Assembly: GCF_001447155.2 (NCBI RefSeq)
Contig: NZ_CP014754.1
Coordinates: forward strand, 248,001 to 312,000
DNA: 64,000 bases
Reading direction: 5' to 3'
Source of the DNA: Marinobacter sp. LQ44
Lineage (GTDB): Bacteria; Pseudomonadota; Gammaproteobacteria; Pseudomonadales; Oleiphilaceae
Shown here: one piece after another, positions 56,522 to 64,000 of the stretch
Position numbering within the stretch: the first letter of the stretch is position 1
Layout: each line of letters opens with the position of its first letter
Program-made: the position numbers and the translations under genes
The notes under the pieces: model-generated
What the model saw: the letters and a program-made list of their open reading frames with translations, nothing else
Database searches by the model: none
Told to the model about the DNA's origin: nothing

Positions 56522-56962
56522 TCATGTTCTTTCACGTTGATCGTTCCCCCCCACTGCCCCCTCATGCAATGATGCAATCAATGGGCAGGTAATATTGTAC
56601 GGATGGGCATGGCACTGCTCAACCATCTCGCCCAGTACCTTCTCGATTCTCCCCAGTTGGTCGATTTTCTCACGCACGTCCCGCAACTTGTGCTCGGCCA
56701 GAGCGCTGGCCTCCTGGCAGTGAGCGCCATCTTCAAGTTGTAGCAGGTCACTGATTTCGACAAGACTGAAGCCCAGCTGCTGAGCCGTTTTCACGAACAT
56801 TAACCGCTCGATATCAGCTGGACCATAGCGCCTAATACCACCTGGAGGACGTTCCGGCTCCGGTACTAGACGTCGCCGCTGGTAATAGCGGATTGTCTCG
56901 ACATGGACGTTGGCAGCCTTAGCCAGGCCACCGATGGTCAATGAATTCGCTTTATCCGGCAT
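56522..56962 (-). CDS. merR: Mercury(II)-responsive regulator MerR
   Basis: A 146-residue MerR. Winged helix [20 protein letters not shown]; Hg-binding Cys at 82 (GAHCQEA), 117 (VEQCHAH) and 126 ([10 protein letters not shown]), the same numbering as Tn501 MerR. It represses merTPA without Hg and activates it with Hg. It diverges from merT across a textbook operator. Several in-frame Met candidates are absent, so the start is secure. Confidence 0.96.
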   Translation of the reverse strand: MPDKANSLTIGGLAKAANVHVETIRYYQRRRLVPEPERPPGGIRRYGPADIERLMFVKTAQQLGFSLVEISDLLQLEDGAHCQEASALAEHKLRDVREKIDQLGRIEKVLGEMVEQCHAHPYNITCPLIASLHEGAVGGNDQRERT

Positions 56963-56967
56963 ACCCC

Positions 56968-56998
56968 TTGACTCCGTAGCTGACTACGGAAGTAATCT
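56968..56998 (+). promoter_or_regulatory. mer operator-promoter
   Basis: TTGACT (56968-56973), a 19-bp spacer holding CCGTAGCTGACTACGGAAG, and TAATCT (56993-56998). It is almost the Tn501/Tn21 MerR site and lies between merR and merT. Confidence 0.95.
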
Positions 56999-57035
56999 TA
57001 TCTCATCGAATGAAACCATGAAAGGTGTCAGCGTT

Positions 57036-57386
57036 ATGCCGAATTCCAAATCGGGGCGTGTCCCCTTGGCTGCGGGAGGTATTGCGGGCCTTTTGGCTTC
57101 GGCCTGCTGTCTCGGACCGCTGGTACTTGTCGCGCTGGGTGTCTCCGGTGCCTGGATGGGCAACCTCACGGCTCTTGAACCTTACCGCCCGATTTTCATC
57201 GGCGTTGCATTGGTGGCCATGTTCTTCGCCTGGCGTCGAATCTTCCGGCCAGTGGAACAGTGTCAACCCGGTGAAGTGTGTGCCGTACCACGGGTGCGAA
57301 CGACTTATAAGGTGATCTTTTGGGCAGTAACGGCACTGATACTGGTCGCCCTGTTGTTTCCCTATGCCCTTCCTCTGTTTTATTGA
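57036..57386 (+). CDS. merT: Mercuric ion transporter MerT
   Basis: A 116-residue protein, the exact Tn501 MerT length. Three TM spans. The vicinal Cys pair in TM1 is LLASACCLGPLVLVAL, and the cytoplasmic-loop Cys pair is VEQCQPGEVCAVP. It carries Hg(II) from MerP into the cytoplasm for MerA. The ATG at 57036 is chosen over 57018 and earlier starts because it matches MerT length and has AAAGGTG upstream. Confidence 0.96.
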   Translation: MPNSKSGRVPLAAGGIAGLLASACCLGPLVLVALGVSGAWMGNLTALEPYRPIFIGVALVAMFFAWRRIFRPVEQCQPGEVCAVPRVRTTYKVIFWAVTALILVALLFPYALPLFY

Positions 57387-57400
57387 AAGGAGATTGTCCC

Positions 57401-57697
57401 ATGAAAATGCGCTTTGCCATGACGTTGCTTTTCGCCCTGCTCAGCATGCCCTCGTGGGCCGCCATGCAGACAGTGACGCTTTCAGTTCCGGGGATGACCT
57501 GTTCCGCATGCCCCATTACCATCAAGCTGGCCTTGAACAAGGTGGACGGTGTTTCACAAGTCGACGTGAGCTATCCGGATCGAGAAGCCGTGATTACCTT
57601 TGACGACACACGAACATCGGTGGAAGCCTTAACCCAGGCAACGGGCGATGTCGGCTATCCCTCCACCCTGAAATCCCTGGAAACGGACAGTAAGTGA
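57401..57697 (+). CDS. merP: Periplasmic mercury-binding protein MerP
   Basis: A 98-residue protein with a signal peptide (LFALLSMPSWAA) and an HMA domain whose GMTCSACP motif gives the two Hg-binding Cys. AAAGGAGA precedes the ATG at 57401. It lies 14 bp after merT. It collects Hg(II) in the periplasm and passes it to MerT. Confidence 0.95.
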   Translation: MKMRFAMTLLFALLSMPSWAAMQTVTLSVPGMTCSACPITIKLALNKVDGVSQVDVSYPDREAVITFDDTRTSVEALTQATGDVGYPSTLKSLETDSK

Positions 57698-57768
57698 GTT
57701 GTTATAAAGGACTCCAGGCGCCCTCTGTTACACGCGACTCGGCGCCTGCCGTGACAATGCCCCAGTAA

Positions 57769-59190
<1,422 letters not shown>

Positions 59191-59223
59191 GTATTTGCCA
59201 AGGCGCCTTCAACCCAACCTCTA

Positions 59224-59973
59224 TCATGCAAGTTCGGACGCTTTCTGGTGCCTTCGGCGAGCCATGAGCAGCTTGGCAACAATCGGTAACAGGGTAATGC
59301 CACTGACCAGAATCAGAAGCACCGTCACCACCCCGGACTCAGAGGCCATGAGCAAGCCACCAAACGCAGTGATCAAATACGCTGTCGGAATAACACCGGC
59401 CAGCGTTGCGACCACGAAGCGCCAGAACGCGAGTGGTGTCAAGCCCGCTGCATAGCTGACCCCATCGAAGGAGATAAAAGGCACCAACCTTGATGTAAAA
59501 ATGACAAGCATCAATGCGCCCTGAGAGCGTTCCTTGCCAAGCCAATTCAATACCGGACGTAGTCGCTTCCAGCGATGGATAACGTCGTACCCCAAGGATC
59601 GAGCAATGGCGAAAGCGATCAGTGCGCCGGCCTCAGCACCGATAACCACGATGACTGTTCCCCAAAGCGATCCATAGACTGCACCGGCAACCATGGCGAT
59701 CGGGGCGCTGGGGATCGGGCTCAGGACAATGGCCGTGATCATCAGGCCAATGATACCCACCGGCCCCCAATACCCCAGTTGGTCAATCCATTCCGACAAG
59801 GCCGCCTTGTTGGTCACGGTGGTCAATGCTCCGGTCTCCAGCATGACCCAATAGATCGCAGCCAGTGCAGCCAGCAAGAGCATAACCCCGACTATTTTTG
59901 CTTTTGCGTTCGGTCTAACTCCCATGCTTGCCATGGGTACCCGATGAAATTCATGCTTCAGGGTGGTAGTCAT
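59224..59973 (-). CDS. TVP38/TMEM64-family (DedA-like) membrane protein
   Basis: A ~250-residue inner-membrane protein with about six spans. VLSPIPSAPIAMVAGAVYGS and FISFDGVSYAAGLTPLAFWR are the SNARE-associated/VTT domain signature. VTT proteins are linked to lipid scrambling and membrane stress; some cluster with mer genes. AGGAGATT lies immediately before the ATG at 59973. It overlaps the small membrane protein gene by 23 bp and is the last gene of the cueR-copA unit, converging on merA. Confidence 0.85.
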   Translation of the reverse strand: MTTTLKHEFHRVPMASMGVRPNAKAKIVGVMLLLAALAAIYWVMLETGALTTVTNKAALSEWIDQLGYWGPVGIIGLMITAIVLSPIPSAPIAMVAGAVYGSLWGTVIVVIGAEAGALIAFAIARSLGYDVIHRWKRLRPVLNWLGKERSQGALMLVIFTSRLVPFISFDGVSYAAGLTPLAFWRFVVATLAGVIPTAYLITAFGGLLMASESGVVTVLLILVSGITLLPIVAKLLMARRRHQKASELA

Positions 59974-60136
59974 AATCTCCTCTGGCGTTCTTACTCGCGC
60001 GTCCAGAATCGTCCCTGTTTTTCGAAAACAGGTACTTGCCGAGGGCTGCGACGCCAAGTACCAGGGCGACGATGAGCAAAAGGGATATCAACCCCATTCC
60101 CGCCATTCCAAACATGCATGCCTCATTTGTCATCAT
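59951..60136 (-). CDS. Small single-span membrane protein with GMAGMG motif
   Basis: A 61-residue protein: NEACMFGMAGMGLISLLLIV starts the TM span, and LGKYLFSKNRDD follows it, with a charged tail. AGGAG precedes the ATG at 60136, so it is likely translated. It lies 31 bp after copA. The other small protein at 63298 has a related pattern (GMGGMGLFM, then LIKYLRNK). The function is unknown. A Met/Cys-rich membrane accessory for copper handling is possible. Confidence 0.7.
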   Translation of the reverse strand: MMTNEACMFGMAGMGLISLLLIVALVLGVAALGKYLFSKNRDDSGRASKNARGDYDYHPEA

Positions 60137-60167
60137 GTCAATCTCCTGATTCTGTGTGCCAGGTCTC

Positions 60168-62654
60168 TCATGAGACGCTGGCCTGTGCGGTCCCGCTTTC
60201 GTTCAGGTGGCTCGCCGAGGAGCGGCCGCTATCGGGTTTAAACCGGCCCAGCCGCAAGGAATTGGTCACCACGAATACACTGGAAAGACTCATCGCGCCG
60301 GCGGCCAGCATGGGGTTAAGCAGATAACCGGTAAACGGGAAAAGAACGCCCGCCGCCACGGGGATCAGTGCCAGGTTATAGCCGTAGGCCCAGACGAAAT
60401 TGCCGAGGATCGTTTTGCGGGTGCGCCGGGAGAGCGCTGCAGCATCCACGATGCCCCGGAGGTCGCCGCGCATCAGAACCACGTCCCCGGCCTCGATGGC
60501 AATGTCGGTGCCGGTGCCGATGGCGATACCCACATCGGCTTGCGCCAGGGCCGGTGCGTCATTGATACCGTCACCCACAAAAGCAACCCGGGCACCTTCT
60601 TCCTGCAAGCGCTTCACTTCGGCCGCTTTCTGGTCCGGCAATACCTCCGCAAGCACCCGTTCAATACCGGCCTGCCGCGCAATCGCCTCGGCGGTGGCGC
60701 GGTTGTCACCGGTGAGCATGGCCACGCTGAGCCCTGATGACTTGAGCGCAGCAATCGCCTCCACCGAACCGTCCTTGAGCGGATCGGCGACGGCAATCAG
60801 CGCGGCTAGACGTCCGTCGACGGCAACATACAACGGGGATTTGGCTTTTTCAGCGAGTGACACCGCATCGTCGGCGACGCTGGCCAGGTCGATACCGAGG
60901 CGGCGCATATAACGGTCCGCGCCCACATTGATCCGGCGTCCTGCCACCTGTGCCTGGATGCCATAGCCCGGCTCCGCCTGGAATTCACTGATCGCGGGTA
61001 ACGTGAGGCCCCGGTCCCTTGCGCCCTTGACGATGGCTTCCCCGATGGGATGTTCACTTTCGGTCTCCACAGCCGCGACCCAGGCCAGGACCTCATCCTC
61101 GCGGCCTTCCACCAGGATGAGATCTGTCAGCTCAGGCTGGCCCCGAGTCAGGGTGCCGGTTTTATCGAGGACGATGGTGTCCATCCGAGACAGTGTCTCC
61201 AGGGCCGCCCCTTTGCGGAACAGCACGCCCATTTCCGCGCCCTTACCGGTTCCGACCATAATGGCTGTTGGCGTCGCCAGGCCCATCGCGCAGGGACAGG
61301 CAATCAGCAGCACGCTGACCGTCGTGACGAAGGCAAAGGACAGGGCCGGCTCGGGCCCGAAGCTGAACCAGGTGATGAACGTCAGAATCGCCAGTACGAT
61401 CACCACGGGAACGAAAATTCCCGCTATCTTGTCGGCCAGTGCCTGGATCGGGGGTTTATCAGCCTGAGCCGATTCCACCATTCTGATGATCTGTGCCAGA
61501 ACGGTGTCCGCACCCACCCGGGTAGCCCGGAACGTCAGGGAACCGTTCTTATTAATGGTTCCACCCACCAGCTCGGCGTCTTTTTGCTTGGCCACGGGAA
61601 CGGGCTCGCCGCTGATCATGGACTCGTCCACGTAGGATTGGCCTTCTTCCACCACGCCATCAACAGGAACCCGCTCTCCCGGGCGCACCTGGATACGGTC
61701 GTCAGGCACCACGGCTTCGATGGGCACTTCGACGGCTTCCCCGTCCCGAATGACTCGGGCGGTCTTGGCCTGCAATTGCAGAAGCTTTTTGATTGCCTCC
61801 GACGTCCGGCCTTTGGCGATGTGCTCAAAGTAGCGGCCCAGCAAGATGAGCGTCACGATTACTGCCGCTGCCTCGAAATAGCTTTCGGCGGTACCGGCGG
61901 GGAAAAATCCTGGAACCAACAGTGCTGCGACGGAGTAGAAATAGGCAGCGCTGGTGCCGATCATAACCAGGCTGTTCATGCCAGGATTGGCATGGCGCAA
62001 TTCAGTGTACCCGGACCGGAAGAACCTCAATCCGGCATAAAACAACACCGGCGTGGTCAGGAGCCACTCAATAGCCATCCACCCCCGATGGGGTAAGACA
62101 CTGACATACAAAGCCTCAAGAGCAGGGACCATCTTACCCATGGCAATCAGAACTACCGGGATAGTCAGCGCTGCAGCGAAAATCACTTTCCGGCGGAGGT
62201 CGATGCCCTCCCTGTCCTGCTCTTCCGTTTCGCTACTGGCGTCCGGCTCCTGAGGTTCATACCCCGCATCGCGGATAGCCCGATGAATTCGCGGCACTGA
62301 CAAGGTGTCAGGCAGGAACTCCACAAACGCTTTCTGGGTGGTCAGATTGACGCTGGCCTTAACCATACCGGGTTGCTTATTCAATGCCCGCTCAATCCGG
62401 GATACGCAGGAGCCGCAGGTCATGCCGATGACCGGAATGTCGGCGGACTGTACCCGTGGCTGGTAACCCGCCTCCTTAATCGAGTCGATTAGCATGGCCG
62501 GCGTGGCGGGCTGATCAAATTCCACGGTGGCTTTTCCGGTCGCCAGATTCACCTGGGCTTCCGCAACGCCGCGCTGACCCATGAGCGCCTTTTCAATCCG
62601 CCCGACGCACGAAGCGCAAGACATTCCATCAACACGAGTCTCTATTCGTTGCAT
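60168..62654 (-). CDS. copA: Copper-transporting P1B-type ATPase
   Basis: An 828-residue Cu(I) exporter. Two N-terminal HMA domains hold GMSCASC and GMTCGSC. The membrane CPC motif is in LLIACPCAMGLATP, the phosphorylation site is in VLDKTGTLTRGQPE, and the nucleotide domain has ESEHPIGEAIVKGA and GDGINDAPALAQADVGIAIG. The actuator loop has SGE instead of the more common TGE. The ATG at 62654 starts at MQRIETRVDG, directly at the first HMA. It lies 70 bp after cueR on the same strand. Confidence 0.97.
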   Translation of the reverse strand: MQRIETRVDGMSCASCVGRIEKALMGQRGVAEAQVNLATGKATVEFDQPATPAMLIDSIKEAGYQPRVQSADIPVIGMTCGSCVSRIERALNKQPGMVKASVNLTTQKAFVEFLPDTLSVPRIHRAIRDAGYEPQEPDASSETEEQDREGIDLRRKVIFAAALTIPVVLIAMGKMVPALEALYVSVLPHRGWMAIEWLLTTPVLFYAGLRFFRSGYTELRHANPGMNSLVMIGTSAAYFYSVAALLVPGFFPAGTAESYFEAAAVIVTLILLGRYFEHIAKGRTSEAIKKLLQLQAKTARVIRDGEAVEVPIEAVVPDDRIQVRPGERVPVDGVVEEGQSYVDESMISGEPVPVAKQKDAELVGGTINKNGSLTFRATRVGADTVLAQIIRMVESAQADKPPIQALADKIAGIFVPVVIVLAILTFITWFSFGPEPALSFAFVTTVSVLLIACPCAMGLATPTAIMVGTGKGAEMGVLFRKGAALETLSRMDTIVLDKTGTLTRGQPELTDLILVEGREDEVLAWVAAVETESEHPIGEAIVKGARDRGLTLPAISEFQAEPGYGIQAQVAGRRINVGADRYMRRLGIDLASVADDAVSLAEKAKSPLYVAVDGRLAALIAVADPLKDGSVEAIAALKSSGLSVAMLTGDNRATAEAIARQAGIERVLAEVLPDQKAAEVKRLQEEGARVAFVGDGINDAPALAQADVGIAIGTGTDIAIEAGDVVLMRGDLRGIVDAAALSRRTRKTILGNFVWAYGYNLALIPVAAGVLFPFTGYLLNPMLAAGAMSLSSVFVVTNSLRLGRFKPDSGRSSASHLNESGTAQASVS

Positions 62655-62724
62655 ACCCGTTTGGCTCCTCAGCACGGCTAACTCTGTGCTTTTAAATCAG
62701 TTCATCCGCAGGCGACTGGCAGCG

Positions 62725-63126
62725 TCACCCTTGCTGGGCTATGGCTTCGACAATCGGGCAGCCGTCCATTGGTCCTTCACCGGAACATTCCTCCAGGGTT
62801 TCAGACAGGACGGCCTCGATGCGGGACAGGCTCTGAATCTGATGCCGGATTTTTTCCAGTTGCTTCCTTGCAATTCGCTTGGCCTCAGCACGATCGCCAT
62901 TGGCGTCCTGAAGCATCAGGAGTTCACGAATCTCATCAAGGGTGAAACCCCATTGCTTGGCGTGAATGATGAACTGCAGCCTGGCGATCGCATCCTCGGG
63001 GTAACGACGATAATTCGATTGGGTTCGGGCAGGCTCTGGCATGAGATTTTCCCGCTCGTAAAAGCGAATGGCATGGCTGGCCACGCCGCTTTTTTCAGAG
63101 AGTTCGCCGATATTGAACGTTTTCAT
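62725..63126 (-). CDS. cueR: CueR-like copper-responsive MerR-family regulator
   Basis: A 133-residue regulator. Winged helix FNIGELSEKSGVASHAIRFY; C-terminal metal loop ECSGEGPMDGCPIVEAI with Cys114 and Cys123 (CueR has C112/C120 in CPGDDSADCPII). The extra Cys near residue 82 used by divalent-metal sensors is missing, as in Cu(I) sensors. It is first in the cueR-copA operon, behind its own box. Confidence 0.9.
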   Translation of the reverse strand: MKTFNIGELSEKSGVASHAIRFYERENLMPEPARTQSNYRRYPEDAIARLQFIIHAKQWGFTLDEIRELLMLQDANGDRAEAKRIARKQLEKIRHQIQSLSRIEAVLSETLEECSGEGPMDGCPIVEAIAQQG

Positions 63127-63164
63127 TCCTGCACCTCAAAACGAGTGGTCAATGACTTATCCTA

Positions 63165-63195
63165 ACCATAACCTTAAAGTAGACTTTAAGGTCAA
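63165..63195 (-). promoter_or_regulatory. MerR-type promoter of the cueR-copA operon
   Basis: On the minus strand TTGACC (63195-63190) and TATGGT (63170-63165) are 19 bp apart. The spacer carries the perfect dyad ACCTTAAAGT/ACTTTAAGGT around two bases (63171-63192). It should give autoregulated copper induction. The same dyad may affect the divergent Met-rich/multicopper oxidase genes. Confidence 0.85.
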
Positions 63196-63297
63196 GGTAT
63201 TTTTCATGCATTGTCAGATCGGGGGCGATGCACCAAACTGGGCCAAGGTCCCCCGTTTTTTAAATCAAGTGGGGCAAAAATACGGAGACACACTGTA

Positions 63298-63519
63298 ATG
63301 AAGGTATTTGAGAGGCTATCTACGCTGGTTGTTGGACTTTTCCTGTCCCTTTTTGCATTCGCTGATGAGCCCGGGCGCATGGGAGAAGGCATGATGGGGG
63401 GCAACATGATGCAGGGCATGGGAGGTATGGGGCTATTCATGATGATTATCATGATTCTTTTGGTTGTGCTCCTGATACTCGCGATTCTGGCACTGATTAA
63501 ATATCTGAGGAATAAGTGA
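63298..63519 (+). CDS. Small Met-rich membrane protein
   Basis: A 73-residue protein with a signal-like start (LSTLVVGLFLSLFAFADEP), a Met/Gly-rich stretch (GRMGEGMMGGNMMQGMGGMG) and a TM span ending ALIKYLRNK. Met clusters of this kind bind Cu(I) in several copper-handling proteins, so a periplasmic copper role is inferred. Its stop overlaps the start of the multicopper oxidase gene (TGATG). Confidence 0.75.
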   Translation: MKVFERLSTLVVGLFLSLFAFADEPGRMGEGMMGGNMMQGMGGMGLFMMIIMILLVVLLILAILALIKYLRNK

Positions 63520-64000
63520 TGAACCGGAGTAAAAGTGTCCATCGGCGAACAGTCCTTCAGGCTGTGGCGGGCACCGGCGTCCTTCTCACGCTGTCGCCGG
63601 GACTTCTGCTTACCGGGTGTGATGGAGGGGTAAAAGCGGTTGAATCGGAAACGCTCGGCCTTGATTCAGACGAATACGATGTTGAACTGAATCTTCACGC
63701 CATGCCAGATTCGGTGCCCATACTTCCGGGCGCCCCCAGTGAAGTGTGGCGCTATAGGGCGGAATTGCTGAAAGGTCCAAAAAACACAGTCTCCGAAAAT
63801 CCGGACAGTTACCTCGGCCCAACGATCCGGCTACGCCACGGCCAAACCGTCAAAATCCATATTCACAATGAGCTGCCAGAGGACACCACCGTCCACTGGC
63901 ACGGGCTTCACGTGCCGTCCGACGTAGACGGACAGCCAAGACTACCGATCCGCCCAGGCGAGACAATGACTGTTGGCTTCGAGGTATTGGACCGGGCCGG
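63519..64000 (+). CDS. Multicopper oxidase, N-terminal part (runs off the window)
   Basis: At least 160 residues are visible. A Tat signal (RRTVLQAVAGTG) leads to a cupredoxin domain with LGPTIRLRHGQTVKIHIHNE and TTVHWHGLHVPSDVDG, where HWHG is the first type-2/type-3 copper motif. It probably oxidises Cu(I) in the periplasm, as CueO or CopA do. The rest lies to the right of the window. It is translationally coupled to the Met-rich protein. Confidence 0.9.
   Translation, partial: MNRSKSVHRRTVLQAVAGTGVLLTLSPGLLLTGCDGGVKAVESETLGLDSDEYDVELNLHAMPDSVPILPGAPSEVWRYRAELLKGPKNTVSENPDSYLGPTIRLRHGQTVKIHIHNELPEDTTVHWHGLHVPSDVDGQPRLPIRPGETMTVGFEVLDRA

Noticed and set aside
56362..56592. A 76-codon rightward frame upstream of merR
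   Set aside because: No ribosome-binding site, domain or membrane segment is seen, and it runs into the end of merR on the other strand.

Overview
The window reads as about 64 kb of chromosome from a marine gammaproteobacterium, most like Marinobacter. That assignment rests on family resemblance of the proteins and on gene order, not on a database search. It has two halves. Positions 1 to about 30,400 look like ordinary core chromosome. Positions from about 30,400 to the right edge look like an accessory island for metal, thiol-redox and envelope functions, with an integrase, insertion-sequence debris, a duplicated block, deletion scars and several MerR-type promoters.

Left half. A selenosugar synthase-like glycosyltransferase (cut by the window edge) converges on a fused NADH-dehydrogenase-like/selenophosphate synthetase gene, which is translationally coupled to an unusual coiled-coil/Lys-Ala-rich/helix-hairpin-helix protein. 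Then come a PilZ protein, a GNAT-nitrilase fusion, a chemoreceptor, a periplasmic binding protein, a DUF4442 protein, RecQ and an acyltransferase. From 12.8 to 27.2 kb lies a glycogen locus of two divergent blocks: glgB-glgA-glgP leftward, and glgC-GH57-malQ-pilZ-SDR-second glgP rightward. It supplies ADP-glucose synthesis, chain elongation, branching, phosphorolysis and maltodextrin rearrangement. A TrkH-type K+ transporter and two outer-membrane barrel proteins close this half.

Right half. After three short direct repeats and a tyrosine recombinase (30.5-31.9 kb) there is transposase debris, then an RND efflux operon (tetR-MFP-RND) with a clear palindromic operator. Its outer-membrane partner gene is fused by deletion to the tail of a LysR gene. 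From 39.7 to 45.2 kb, one leftward transcription unit encodes a 1-Cys peroxiredoxin, CcmF, CcmG, CcmH, CcmI and Lgt behind a promoter with MerR-type 19-bp spacing. Next are LspA and a cation diffusion facilitator behind a second MerR-type promoter shared with a divergent CadR/PbrR-like gene. That regulator block (about 545 bp) is repeated 4.6 kb away. The second copy places the same promoter in front of lnt, a nonsense-interrupted second lspA, a truncated ETHE1-like protein and an SBF-family transporter. The island therefore carries all three lipoprotein-maturation steps (Lgt, LspA, Lnt).

The island continues with a thiol-redox/copper-insertion cluster (DsbG-like, DsbD-like, a separate DsbD alpha-like domain, Sco1, TlpA), a small Cys-rich secreted protein and a compact mer operon (merR divergent from merT-merP-merA). 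It ends with a self-regulated cueR-copA operon followed by a small membrane protein and a TVP38-family protein, and, divergently, a second small Met-rich membrane protein and a multicopper oxidase that runs off the window. The common theme appears to be metal stress: efflux and reduction of the ion combined with repair or assembly of the envelope proteins that metals damage. No rRNA, tRNA or CRISPR array was recognised.
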